Below, piece by piece: positions 15,676 through 25,455 of a stretch of 64,000 bases of DNA (its first letter is position 1; every line of letters starts with the position of its first letter). The position numbers and the translations under genes were made by a program. The stretch comes from Crenothrix polyspora. GTDB lineage: Bacteria; Pseudomonadota; Gammaproteobacteria; Methylococcales; Methylomonadaceae. The notes under the pieces are model-generated. The model made no database searches. It had not been told where the DNA came from and was given only the letters and a program-made list of their open reading frames with translations. Where the stretch lies: the NCBI RefSeq assembly GCF_900163755.1, contig NZ_FUKI01000079.1, positions 1-64,000 on the forward strand, written 5' to 3'.

Positions 15676-18600
15676 ATGTTTGAAAAACTGATTCATTTAG
15701 CGATTGAGCAGCGGTGGCTAGTTATTTTAGCTGTATTGGCTATGGCAGTACTTGGGGTTTTTAATTACCAGAACCTGCCTATTGATGCCGTCCCAGATAT
15801 TACTAACGTGCAGGTACAAATTAATACCAGCGCAGCGGGTTACTCTCCTTTGGAGACTGAGCAGCGCATCACTTATCCTATTGAAACCGTGATGGCAGGG
15901 CTGCCGCAGCTAGAACAAACCCGCTCATTATCCCGCTACGGCTTATCCCAAGTGACTGTGATTTTTCACGATGGCACGGATATTTATTTTGCACGGCAAC
16001 TGGTCAATCAGCGCATTCAAGAGGCTAAAGACAAACTTCCCGCAGGTATCACGCTAGCTATGGGTCCTATTTCAACAGGGTTGGGTGAAATCTATTTGTG
16101 GACGGTTGAAGCCAAAAAAGGCGCGAAAAAAACCGATGGCTTACCTTACACAGCCACTGATTTACGCGAAATTCAGGACTGGATTATTAAACCGCAGTTG
16201 CGCAATGTGCCAGGTGTTACCGAGATTAACTCGATTGGTGGGTTTGCCAAACAATATCAGGTCGCGCCTAACCCTGAAAAACTGATTTCTTACGGTTTAA
16301 CCTTACAAAATATTGTCACCGCACTGGAGCGTAATAATAACAATGTGGGGGCGGGCTATATCGAAAAACACGGTGAACAATATCTGATTCGTGTACCTGG
16401 GCAAGTCCGTTCGATGGAAGAGATTGGCAACATTATTTTAAGCAATGTGCAAGGCGTACCTATCCGTATTCATGATGTAGGCAAGGTTGAAATCGGTCGG
16501 GAACTGCGCACGGGAGCGGCGACTGAAAATGGTCACGAAGTGGTGTTAGGTACAGTGATGATGCTGATTGGGCAAAATAGCCGCAGCGTTTCGCAAGCGG
16601 TGGCTAAAAGAATGACTGAGATTAATCGCAGCTTGCCAGAGGGAATTCAGGCGGTGACGGTTTATGACCGAACGGTACTGGTTGATAAAGCCATCAACAC
16701 CGTGAAAAGGAATTTAACCGAAGGGGCGATTTTAGTCATTGTGATTTTGTTCCTATTTTTGGGAAATATTCGTGCCGCGCTTATCACGGCAATGGTGATT
16801 CCTTTGGCTATGCTATTTACTTTTACTGGCATGGTAACGTATCAAGTCAGTGCTAACCTGATGAGTTTAGGTGCGCTGGACTTTGGCATCATTATTGATG
16901 GGGCGGTGGTGATTGTTGAAAACTGTGTGCGGCGGCTTGCTCATGCCCAAACGCATCACGGACGTTCATTGACTCGCAGTGAGAGTTTTCATGAAGTGTT
17001 TATCGCAGCCAAAGAAGCGCGGCGGGCATTATTATTCGGTCAGCTCATTATCATGGTGGTGTATTTGCCCATTTTTGCCTTGACGGGCGTGGAAGGCAAA
17101 ATGTTTCACCCGATGGCTTTTACGGTGGTGATCGCTTTGTTGGGAGCGATGATACTCTCAGTGACCTTTATTCCAGCGGCTGTGGCTCTTTTTATGGGCG
17201 ATAAAGTTTCAGAAACAGAAAACAGGCTGATGCAAACCGCTAAACGTCTCTATGCGCCGATACTTGACAGTGTAATGAGCAACAAGTCGGTGATATTAAC
17301 TTTTGCACTGGTCATGGTGATGTTGTCAGGCTTGTTGGCTACACGGATGGGCAGCGAGTTTGTCCCCAGCTTGAATGAAGGCGATTTTGCGATTGGAGCG
17401 ATGCGTATTCCAAGCACCAGTTTGTCACAATCGCTTGCCATGCAGCAACGCATTGAAACAACCTTAATGCAGCAGTTTCCAGAAATTGAACGGGTATTTG
17501 CGCGTACTGGTTCAGCGGAAATTGCCTCTGACCCCATGCCGCCTAATGTATCAGATGGTTACGTTATGCTTAAACCGCAGGAACAATGGCCTGAACCGAA
17601 AAAAACAAGGGATGAGCTGCTTGCAGCAATTCAGGCAACACTTGAAAAACAGCCAGGTAATATTTATGAATTTTCCCAGCCTATCCAACTGCGTTTTAAC
17701 GAGTTGATTTCAGGGGTACGCAGTGACGTGGCAATCAAAGTATTTGGTGACGATATGAATACCATGAATGACACAGCGACTCAAATCGCCTCCGTGATTA
17801 AAACTATTCAGGGCGCATCCGAGGTCAAAATCGAACAAACCACGGGTTTGCCGATGCTGACGGTTAATATTGACCGCGAAAAAACCGCGCGTTATGGCTT
17901 GAATATTGGCGATGTGCAGGATACGGTGACTACTGCAATGGGGGGAACAAAAGCGGGAACTTTGTTTCAGGGCGACCGCCGTTTTGATATTCTGGTTCGT
18001 TTGCCCGATGAGTTGCGCAATGATTTGAAAGCTCTCAACAGGCTACCGATTGCATTGCCACAATCCCAAGCGGGTAATGCCAGTACAACATCCATTCCGC
18101 TGGCTGAAGTGGCAAATCTTGAATTAGCTCCAAGTCCCAACCAAATCAGCCGCGAGAACGGTAAACGCCGTGTTGTGGTTACGGCTAACGTGCGTGGTCG
18201 TGATATTGGTTCGTTTGTTGCCGAAGCCGAACAACAGTTACAGCAGCACATTAAGATTCCAGCGGGCTATTGGGTGACGTGGGGCGGACAATTCGAGCAG
18301 TTGCAATCAGCCGCACAACGCCTGCAAATTGTCGTGCCAGTGGCATTATTGTTAGTCTTTACCTTGCTGTTTATGATGTTTGGGAACGCCAAAGACGGCT
18401 TATTGGTTTTTAGCGGCATTCCCTTTGCGCTGACAGGGGGAGTGGTTGCACTGTGGTTGCGGGATATTCCACTGTCCATTTCAGCGGCAGTGGGTTTTAT
18501 TGCGCTGTCGGGGGTTGCAGTTCTTAACGGCTTGGTGATGATTGCCTTTATTCGTAGTTTGCGTGAGCAGGGAATGTCACTGGATAAGGCCATTATTGAG

Positions 18601-18855
18601 GGGGCATTGACCCGATTAAGGCCGGTACTGATGACCGCATTAGTCGCTTCATTCGGTTTTATCCCGATGGCGATTGCCACGGGAACCGGGGCTGAAGTCC
18701 AGCGGCCTTTGGCTACCGTGGTGATCGGCGGTATCTTGTCATCCACCATGCTGACTTTGTTAGTGTTGCCGATCCTCTACTGGTTTGCCCATAGAAGGGA
18801 CATCGATAATGACAAGCCGACTGCCGAAACAATAACTGCCTCAACGAAGGAGTAA
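15676..18855 (+). CDS. czcA: Heavy-metal RND efflux pump (CzcA-like)
   Basis: A 1059-residue inner-membrane proton/metal antiporter of the HME family, with twelve expected helices and two large periplasmic loops. DFGIIIDGAVVIVENCVRRL in helix 4 carries the proton-relay acidic residues. The Cu-specific methionines of CusA are not all present, and the FARTGSAEIASDPMPPN region is typical of the Zn/Co/Cd (CzcA) branch. ATG 15676 is 11 bases after the adaptor stop. The following ZIP permease and Zn-type ATPase support a divalent-cation role. Confidence 0.92.
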   Translation: MFEKLIHLAIEQRWLVILAVLAMAVLGVFNYQNLPIDAVPDITNVQVQINTSAAGYSPLETEQRITYPIETVMAGLPQLEQTRSLSRYGLSQVTVIFHDGTDIYFARQLVNQRIQEAKDKLPAGITLAMGPISTGLGEIYLWTVEAKKGAKKTDGLPYTATDLREIQDWIIKPQLRNVPGVTEINSIGGFAKQYQVAPNPEKLISYGLTLQNIVTALERNNNNVGAGYIEKHGEQYLIRVPGQVRSMEEIGNIILSNVQGVPIRIHDVGKVEIGRELRTGAATENGHEVVLGTVMMLIGQNSRSVSQAVAKRMTEINRSLPEGIQAVTVYDRTVLVDKAINTVKRNLTEGAILVIVILFLFLGNIRAALITAMVIPLAMLFTFTGMVTYQVSANLMSLGALDFGIIIDGAVVIVENCVRRLAHAQTHHGRSLTRSESFHEVFIAAKEARRALLFGQLIIMVVYLPIFALTGVEGKMFHPMAFTVVIALLGAMILSVTFIPAAVALFMGDKVSETENRLMQTAKRLYAPILDSVMSNKSVILTFALVMVMLSGLLATRMGSEFVPSLNEGDFAIGAMRIPSTSLSQSLAMQQRIETTLMQQFPEIERVFARTGSAEIASDPMPPNVSDGYVMLKPQEQWPEPKKTRDELLAAIQATLEKQPGNIYEFSQPIQLRFNELISGVRSDVAIKVFGDDMNTMNDTATQIASVIKTIQGASEVKIEQTTGLPMLTVNIDREKTARYGLNIGDVQDTVTTAMGGTKAGTLFQGDRRFDILVRLPDELRNDLKALNRLPIALPQSQAGNASTTSIPLAEVANLELAPSPNQISRENGKRRVVVTANVRGRDIGSFVAEAEQQLQQHIKIPAGYWVTWGGQFEQLQSAAQRLQIVVPVALLLVFTLLFMMFGNAKDGLLVFSGIPFALTGGVVALWLRDIPLSISAAVGFIALSGVAVLNGLVMIAFIRSLREQGMSLDKAIIEGALTRLRPVLMTALVASFGFIPMAIATGTGAEVQRPLATVVIGGILSSTMLTLLVLPILYWFAHRRDIDNDKPTAETITASTKE

Positions 18856-18861
18856 ATAAAA

Positions 18862-19584
18862 ATGCAAGCGACGCTAAACATTTTGGGGTTCGCGCTTTAT
18901 CCGGCTATGGCAATTATGATGGGGGGTGTCGTTGCGCTTTGGCGACCGATGAAACCATCGGTCATCAGTGGCCTGCAACATTTTGCCGCCGGGATATTGT
19001 TTTGTGTCCTCGCCACCGAATTGTTGCCTGACCTGTTGCACCGGAAGATGCCGTGGGTGACGCTGATCAGTTTCAGTTTGGGCTGTGCTGTTATGTTAAT
19101 CATCAAGCATTTCTCTGAACAAGCCGAGCAAAAAAGCGTTGCTCAGGATTCCCAATCCACCAGTCTTATCATGGTATTAGGCATCGATATTTTACTTGAT
19201 GGGTTGATTATTGGCTTCGGTTTTGTTGCTGGCCAAAAACAAGGGCTGTTGCTGACTATCGCGCTAGCACTGGAACTATTGTTTCTAGGCTTGTCGGGGG
19301 CGGTTTCCTTACGCGGGGCGGGCGCGGACAATAAGCATATAATGCTCATCACGGCAGGTTTTGCGTTGTTGCTATTGTCAGGATCACTGGTCGGTGTGAC
19401 CTTACTGAGCGGTGCCTCGGATACTTTATTGGATGCCGTTCTCGCCTTCGCCTTGGCGGCTTTGCTCTATCTGGTAGTTGAAGAATTGCTTGTTGAAGCG
19501 CACGAAGTACCGGAAACCAGCACACAGACCGCCATGTTTTTTGTCGGCTTCATCCTGTTGTTGATGATTGAGATGTTTATTTAA
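18862..19584 (+). CDS. ZIP-family metal permease
   Basis: A 240-residue membrane protein with about seven or eight helices. The metal-site motifs are in helices 4 and 5 equivalents: HFAAGILFCVLATELLPDLL and DILLDGLIIGFGFVAG. A further acidic/His motif, VVEELLVEAHEVPET, lies near the C-terminus. ZIP proteins move Zn2+ or related ions toward the cytoplasm, which is unexpected in an efflux operon; transport direction here is unknown. It starts seven bases after czcA, so it is cotranscribed. Confidence 0.85.
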   Translation: MQATLNILGFALYPAMAIMMGGVVALWRPMKPSVISGLQHFAAGILFCVLATELLPDLLHRKMPWVTLISFSLGCAVMLIIKHFSEQAEQKSVAQDSQSTSLIMVLGIDILLDGLIIGFGFVAGQKQGLLLTIALALELLFLGLSGAVSLRGAGADNKHIMLITAGFALLLLSGSLVGVTLLSGASDTLLDAVLAFALAALLYLVVEELLVEAHEVPETSTQTAMFFVGFILLLMIEMFI

Positions 19585-19693
19585 TGCTTGTTAACGACAT
19601 TTAGATGTTAGCTTTCCTGGAAAGAAACCAGAATTTATTCGAGGATTTGCCGCCAATTGCGTACTGTCCCTTAACTTATCGGGTGCAAGAATC

Positions 19694-22009
19694 ATGAACT
19701 CAAACCATCAAGCTGAAAAGCCCCACTGTTGTGCAGGGGAACATCCACAAACCCATCAAGCCATCGAAGCCAAGTCTGCATCTGGTATGACGTTCAAAGT
19801 CGAAGGGCTGGACTGTGCCGAAGAGGTTGCTACTTTAAAAAATGCCATCGGCCCGATAGTGGGCGGTGGTGACAAGCTGGCCTTTGATGTCTTGAATGGC
19901 CGGATGACGCTTTTGCCGGATGCCGAAGTTGCTACTGAAAAAGCCATTATTAAAGCGGTGGCCGCGACCGGCATGAAAGCCACCCGCTGGCAAGCTGGAC
20001 AACCGCAAGCAGATGAAACCCATCTGCACCGCTCAAAAACGGTTTATACCTTGTTAAGCGGCTTATTTATTGTGGTTGGCATGTTGATCCATATCGCTCT
20101 GGCCGGTGGTTTTTCCGATATCCAAACCTTACTTAGCCACCCTGAAACTTGGTCGCCAAAATGGGAGGTTGTCACGCAATACCTGACTAGCTTGCTGAAT
20201 GCACATACACAGCAAGCGATGCCCTTGCCTGAAAAAATCGCCTTTGCTTTGGCGGTTATTTTTGGTGTCCGGCATGTCATTGTTAAGGCATTTTATGCCT
20301 TGAAGCGATTGCGTGCCGATATGAATCTATTGATGACGGTTGCTGTTATCGGCGCAATGTTCATTGATGAATGGTTTGAAGCGGCCACCGTGAGTTTTCT
20401 GTTCGCCCTGTCGCTGGCGATAGAAAGCTGGAGCATTGGCCGCGCCCGCCACGCGGTTGAAGCGTTATTGGATTTGGCTCCGTCTACGGTGAAGGTCAAG
20501 GATGAAACTGGACAGGAACGTATAGTACCCGCCGCAGAAGTGGCTATCGGAACCCGTTTCATTTTAGCGCCCGGCGATAAGATTCCATTGGATGGTGAGG
20601 TGATGGCGGGGGTTAGTTCCGTGAACCAAGCGCCGATCACGGGCGAAAGCATGCCTGTGAGCAAGCAAACCGGCGATGAAGTCTATGCCGGCAGCATCAA
20701 CGGCGAAGGCACACTGGAAGTCCGGTCAAGCAAACTCGCCACGGACACTACCCTGGCGCAAATCACTAAAATGGTCGGTGAAGCACATAACAAGCGGGCG
20801 GAAGCGGAACAATGGGTTGAGAAGTTTGCCCGTATTTACACGCCCGCCGTGATGGTTGTAGCCCTAGCCGTATTTGTTATCCCGCCGTTATTTTTCGGGG
20901 GCATCTGGAACGAGTCGTTCTACCATGCCCTGGTGTTATTGGTGATTGCCTGCCCTTGTGCGTTAGTGATCTCCACACCGGTCAGCATTGTCGCGGCCTT
21001 GGCCTGCGCTGCCCGACAAGGGGTGCTGGTGAAAGGCGGTATCCATATCGAAACACCGGCCCGTCTCAAGGCGATTGCCTTTGATAAAACCGGCACGCTG
21101 ACCCGTGGCGAGCCAATTGTCACGGGGGTTTACCCGTTTAACAACCACAGTGAAGCAGAATTGCTAAGCCGTGCGGCCGCATTGGAAGCCCGCAGCAGCC
21201 ATCCGCTGGCGAAAGCCATTTTAAAATACACGGAAGACCTGGGCATTAAAGTAGCCAGCGCCGACAACGTGACGGTTTTACCCGGCAAAGGCATCACCGG
21301 GCTTTTTAATGGCACGGAATTCTGGCTGGGTTCACGCCGTTATCTATTGGAGCGCAGCCAGGAAGTCAAAGAAATCAGTATAAAAGCAATTGAACTTGAA
21401 CAGACGGGGCAAACCGTCATTGCTATCGGCAATGACCGGCACATTTGCGGTCTCATTGCCGTCGCTGATCAGCCACGAGACGATATTAAAGCCATTTTGC
21501 AAGCCCTGCGGCACAATGGAATCCAGCATTTGGCCATGTTGACCGGCGACAACCAAGTGACTGCCAATAATATCGCGGCACAGATCGGCATTGATGAGGT
21601 TTACGCGGAATTGCTACCCGCCGACAAAGTTGAGGTCATCACGCAACTGGTCGAAAAATACGGACAGGTGGCGATGATTGGCGATGGTGTCAATGATGCC
21701 CCTGCACTGGGCCGAGCTAATCTGGGGATCGCGATGGGCGTATTGGGTTCGGATGCAGCCATCGAAATCGCGGATATTGCCCTCATGGGCGATGACCTTG
21801 CCAAGCTTCCTTGGCTGATCGCGCATTCCAAAAGGACATTGGCCATCATCCGGCAAAATATTACTTTTGCCCTCGCCGTTAAAGCCGCCTTCGCCCTGTT
21901 AGCTTTTGCAGGACTGGCAACCTTATGGGAAGCCATTGCCGCTGATATGGGGGCTTCTTTGTTGGTCGTTGCAAACGGGTTGAGACTGCTTCGGTTAAAA
22001 AGTATTTAA
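19694..22009 (+). CDS. Zn/Cd/Pb-translocating P1B-type ATPase
   Basis: A 771-residue P-type ATPase. The N-terminus has a Cys/His-rich tail (HCCAGEHPQTHQ) and one heavy-metal-associated domain whose motif is degenerate (GLDCAEE rather than two cysteines). Core motifs: TGES in the actuator domain, CPCAL at about 419-423 in the ion-binding helix, and DKTGT with phosphorylated D464. CPC plus a DCAEE domain is typical of the ZntA/CadA group. It exports Zn, Cd or Pb to the periplasm, where the CzcA-type pump can take over. It follows the ZIP gene by 109 bp. Confidence 0.92.
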   Translation: MNSNHQAEKPHCCAGEHPQTHQAIEAKSASGMTFKVEGLDCAEEVATLKNAIGPIVGGGDKLAFDVLNGRMTLLPDAEVATEKAIIKAVAATGMKATRWQAGQPQADETHLHRSKTVYTLLSGLFIVVGMLIHIALAGGFSDIQTLLSHPETWSPKWEVVTQYLTSLLNAHTQQAMPLPEKIAFALAVIFGVRHVIVKAFYALKRLRADMNLLMTVAVIGAMFIDEWFEAATVSFLFALSLAIESWSIGRARHAVEALLDLAPSTVKVKDETGQERIVPAAEVAIGTRFILAPGDKIPLDGEVMAGVSSVNQAPITGESMPVSKQTGDEVYAGSINGEGTLEVRSSKLATDTTLAQITKMVGEAHNKRAEAEQWVEKFARIYTPAVMVVALAVFVIPPLFFGGIWNESFYHALVLLVIACPCALVISTPVSIVAALACAARQGVLVKGGIHIETPARLKAIAFDKTGTLTRGEPIVTGVYPFNNHSEAELLSRAAALEARSSHPLAKAILKYTEDLGIKVASADNVTVLPGKGITGLFNGTEFWLGSRRYLLERSQEVKEISIKAIELEQTGQTVIAIGNDRHICGLIAVADQPRDDIKAILQALRHNGIQHLAMLTGDNQVTANNIAAQIGIDEVYAELLPADKVEVITQLVEKYGQVAMIGDGVNDAPALGRANLGIAMGVLGSDAAIEIADIALMGDDLAKLPWLIAHSKRTLAIIRQNITFALAVKAAFALLAFAGLATLWEAIAADMGASLLVVANGLRLLRLKSI

Positions 22010-22118
22010 CAGCATCAATCCTGTTGTATTAAATCAGGATAAACGTAGCAATAAATTGCTGTTTATCTTTTCGTATGCTAGATTATAAAGCGACTGGTTT
22101 TCAATTCAGAGAGGTTTT

Positions 22119-22553
22119 GTGATAACAGCGTTGCATTCCAAAAGAAACCGCCCTTACCTGCACACGTTAGTGTTCGTGTTGCTGGTGAGCTGGATTTCTT
22201 TTGCCATTTCGGCGACCTGTACCATGTCTATGCCCTCGGCATTGTCGGCAATGCCCGAACACATGCAGGGATGTTCTGATTTAGGCACACTTGAATATTC
22301 ACATCACCAAGACCATGCCGCCAAGTCTGTGCCAGATTGCACGCTCAAGCCCTGCCTTGAGTCGCAAACCAGTTCGTTCCCCGATTTTAACCGTTTAGCC
22401 AACCCCGAGCTGCCGGTTTTTATTCTGGGTCTCATTTGGACGTTTTGGTGCTTATTCCTTACCTACCCGCCGCTACAAGTTCCTCGTAAAACCGATCCGC
22501 CACTTGGACGACGGGTTTTGCTCATCTATCGATTCTGTAGACTGCTGAATTAG
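22119..22553 (+). CDS. Hypothetical membrane/periplasmic protein before CusCBA-type genes
   Basis: A 144-residue protein from a GTG with GAGAGG upstream. It has an N-terminal hydrophobic segment (LVFVLLVSWISFAISATCT), a middle region rich in Met, His and Cys (SMPSALSAMPEHMQGC, YSHHQDHAAKSVPDC), and a second membrane helix (LPVFILGLIWTFWCLFL). The Met/His content suits copper or silver binding. No known domain is recognised; a periplasmic metal-binding accessory is inferred from position. Confidence 0.65.
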   Translation: MITALHSKRNRPYLHTLVFVLLVSWISFAISATCTMSMPSALSAMPEHMQGCSDLGTLEYSHHQDHAAKSVPDCTLKPCLESQTSSFPDFNRLANPELPVFILGLIWTFWCLFLTYPPLQVPRKTDPPLGRRVLLIYRFCRLLN

Positions 22554-22655
22554 CCAACCCTTTAAATCGAACCGCGCCACACCCTTAAAACGGTTTGGTG
22601 TACTGTAGTTCCGCGCTTGCGGGGCTTATTTTTTCCGATTTGAGAGGGAAACTCA

Positions 22656-24035
22656 ATGTTTCTTGTTATTTGTCCGTGGCTATTGCGTCGTGCTTATCCG
22701 GCGTGGACGGCTGTATTTTTTGGGCTGGCGTTGTTTTCGCCCGGCCTGGTCTTTCATGTTCCAACTGGCACATTCCATGTGGGGTGGGTTGAGGCAGTAG
22801 CTGAAACGCACGCCGCTAAAAGGGGCGAATCCATTCTGACACTAGCCCAGGCGATTGAAATTGCCCTTAACGGCAATCCCGGACTGGCGGAAATCAAGGC
22901 GCGTGCCGAAGCGATGGCCGCGATTCCGTCACAGGAAGGTAGCCTCCCCGATCCACAAATCAGCTTTAATGCGATGAGTTTGCCGGTTAATAGCTTTAAC
23001 ACCCGGCAAGAAGATATGACGCAAATGAGTTTTGGCCTTTCTCAAGCCATCCCTTTTCCCGGCAAACTGGCGTTGCGCGAACAGGCGGCGAGGTACGAGG
23101 CGATTGCTGCAACGCTCAATGCCGACGAGTTGCGCCTGGCGTTGTTAAGCGATGTCAAAACCCTGTGGTGGCAAATTTTTTATCTGGATCGGGCGCAGGA
23201 GATTGTGGATAACAATCACAATCTGCTACAGCAATTTGTTGCTATCGCCAGAACCAAATATGAAGTAGGCGAAGGCTTGCAACAAGATGTGTTGCTGGCC
23301 CAACTGGAATTATCCAAACTGCTGGATCAAAAAATCAGCCTGACCGGGATGCGGCGTAGTACTGTTGCCAAACTCAACGCACTGCTGGATCAACCCGCTA
23401 ACAACTCGGTGCAACTCCCCGCAACGATAGAATTGCGGCTGCCGAAAATCAGGGCGGAAGATCGGCTTTATCAGGAAGCCGAAACCTCAAGGCCGCTACT
23501 GGAAAGCGAACGCCAAGGGATTAACGCGGCACAATCAAAGCTGTCGCTGGCTAAAAAAGATGTGCTGCCTGATTTTACTGTCGAAGCGGCTTATGGCGCT
23601 CGCAATAACATGCCTGACGGTAGCAGGCGCTCAGATTTACTGAGTTTTGGTGTCAGCATGAACCTGCCGATTTTCGCAGGCAGAAAACAGGCCAAAGCCA
23701 TTGATCAGCGCAAGAGCGAACTCATGCAACAACGCTATGCCCTGCAGGATCAATGGAATGCAGTCCGTTCGCAAATCTCACAAAGTCACAGTGATTACCA
23801 GCGTGCTAATCAGCAGTTTGTGCTGTTTGATACCGGCATCGTGCCACAGGCGCGGCAGACTGTTGCTTCCATGCTGGTCGGTTACCAGGTCAACAAGGTT
23901 GATTTCCTTAACCTGGTACGCAGCCAAATAACATTGTTCGAATACGAAACCCAATACTGGAAGGCCTTTACGGAAGCGCAGCAAGCGCTGGCGCAGTTAA
24001 GCGCGGCTGTGGGGGAGGACAACATTTATGAATAA
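22656..24035 (+). CDS. TolC-family outer-membrane efflux protein (CusC/CzcC-like)
   Basis: A 459-residue outer-membrane channel protein with an N-terminal export signal (about 1-35) and two OEP repeats, for example LTLAQAIEIALNGNPGLAEI and SLPDPQISFNAMSLPVNSF, followed by LSQAIPFPGKL. It forms the trimeric exit duct for an RND pump. Its 3' end overlaps the adaptor gene by eight bases, so it belongs to the CusBA-type unit. It may also serve the CzcBA-type pump upstream, which lacks its own channel. Confidence 0.88.
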   Translation: MFLVICPWLLRRAYPAWTAVFFGLALFSPGLVFHVPTGTFHVGWVEAVAETHAAKRGESILTLAQAIEIALNGNPGLAEIKARAEAMAAIPSQEGSLPDPQISFNAMSLPVNSFNTRQEDMTQMSFGLSQAIPFPGKLALREQAARYEAIAATLNADELRLALLSDVKTLWWQIFYLDRAQEIVDNNHNLLQQFVAIARTKYEVGEGLQQDVLLAQLELSKLLDQKISLTGMRRSTVAKLNALLDQPANNSVQLPATIELRLPKIRAEDRLYQEAETSRPLLESERQGINAAQSKLSLAKKDVLPDFTVEAAYGARNNMPDGSRRSDLLSFGVSMNLPIFAGRKQAKAIDQRKSELMQQRYALQDQWNAVRSQISQSHSDYQRANQQFVLFDTGIVPQARQTVASMLVGYQVNKVDFLNLVRSQITLFEYETQYWKAFTEAQQALAQLSAAVGEDNIYE

Positions 24036-25455
24036 GCCGCTCTTGTTAACCGCCCCTTTCATTCTGGCTATAGGCTTAGGCGGCGGATATTGGCTGGCGC
24101 AACAACAAAAACAGGCACAGGCAGTGCAACCCACCGATGCCAAGCAACCTTTGTTTTATCGTAACTCCATGAATCCATCGGTCACCTCGCTTGTTCCGGC
24201 AAAAGATACGATGGGCATGGATTATGTCCCTGTCTATGTTGAGGAAAAACAACCTAAAATTTTATTTTATCGTAATCCTATGAATCCGGCTGTTACTTCT
24301 CCAGTACCCAAAAAAGATGATATGGGGATGGATTATTTGCCTGTTTATGCAGAAGACAAGGCAACAACGGGGGATTCAGCGGGCAGCGTTAAAATTGACG
24401 CGGTGACTGTACAAAATATGGGGGTTCGCACTGCCATTGCCAAAAAAATGCCGCTTTCGCATATTGTTCGAGCAGTAGGACGAATCGCTTATGATGAAGA
24501 GCATATTACCCGCCTGCATCCTAAAATCGAAGGTTGGATTGAAACCTTATGGGTGGATAAAACTGGCGAAAAAGTCAGCAGTCATCAGCCATTACTCAGC
24601 CTCTATTCACCACAACTGGTTTCAAGTCAGCAGGAATATTTGTTAGCGTTGGACAGTGTGAAAATTTTAGAAAAAAGCCCGATTGAAGAAATACGGCGGG
24701 GCGCACAAGACTTGGTCGAAAGTTCTCGCGAACGCCTAAAGCTGTTGGATGTTCCCGCCCATCAACTGGCTGATTTAACTACTACACACAACATAAAAAA
24801 AAGTTTGCATATTCATAGTCCCACCAATGGCATCGTCGTGAATATCGGAGCGCGGGAGGGACAATACGTCACCCCAGAAACCGAACTTTTTATGATTGCC
24901 GATTTAGCTAAAGTTTGGGTCTATGCAGAAGTTTACGAATACGAACTGCCTTGGGTGAAACAGGGAGACCCTGTAGAAATGCGCTTGGCAGGTGTACCAG
25001 GGCGGGTTTTTAAAGGACACACGTCATTTATTTATCCTTACGCCGAGGAAAAAACCAGAACCATTAAAGTACGTTTGATTTTTGATAACACGCAGCAGTT
25101 GTTAAAACCCGATATGTTCGCAGAAGTCACGATTTATGCAGGCAAACAACGGGATGCGATCGTGATTCCTTCTGAGGCGGTAATTCGTTCTGGCACACAC
25201 AATCAAGTATTTATTGTGCGTGGTGCGGGTAAATTTGAACCGCGCGAGATTACCACAGGCTTATCGTCCAATGGTGATGTGACGGTACTTGACGGCATAA
25301 AATCCGGTGAGGAAGTGGTGACATCCGCACAATTTTTGATTGATTCGGAATCAAAATTAAACGAAGCCACCGCCAAGATGATTGAGCCTTCAGCTCCACA
25401 AAAAACCGAACCCAAGCGGTTACAAATGGAACAAGGAGCGCATCAACATGACTGA
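24028..25455 (+). CDS. cusB: RND adaptor with two heavy-metal-binding repeats (CusB-like)
   Basis: A 475-residue periplasmic adaptor. After an N-terminal anchor it has two tandem heavy-metal-binding domains, LFYRNSMNPSVTSLVPAKD (about 44-70) and LFYRNPMNPAVTSPVPKKD (about 81-108), each ending in MGMDYxPVY. The rest is a typical membrane-fusion protein (lipoyl halves around SPTNGIVVNIGAREGQYV, beta-barrel, membrane-proximal domain). Met residues in the repeats probably pass Cu(I)/Ag(I) to the pump. One such domain is common; two in tandem is notable. It overlaps both neighbours by eight bases. Confidence 0.9.
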   Translation: MNKPLLLTAPFILAIGLGGGYWLAQQQKQAQAVQPTDAKQPLFYRNSMNPSVTSLVPAKDTMGMDYVPVYVEEKQPKILFYRNPMNPAVTSPVPKKDDMGMDYLPVYAEDKATTGDSAGSVKIDAVTVQNMGVRTAIAKKMPLSHIVRAVGRIAYDEEHITRLHPKIEGWIETLWVDKTGEKVSSHQPLLSLYSPQLVSSQQEYLLALDSVKILEKSPIEEIRRGAQDLVESSRERLKLLDVPAHQLADLTTTHNIKKSLHIHSPTNGIVVNIGAREGQYVTPETELFMIADLAKVWVYAEVYEYELPWVKQGDPVEMRLAGVPGRVFKGHTSFIYPYAEEKTRTIKVRLIFDNTQQLLKPDMFAEVTIYAGKQRDAIVIPSEAVIRSGTHNQVFIVRGAGKFEPREITTGLSSNGDVTVLDGIKSGEEVVTSAQFLIDSESKLNEATAKMIEPSAPQKTEPKRLQMEQGAHQHD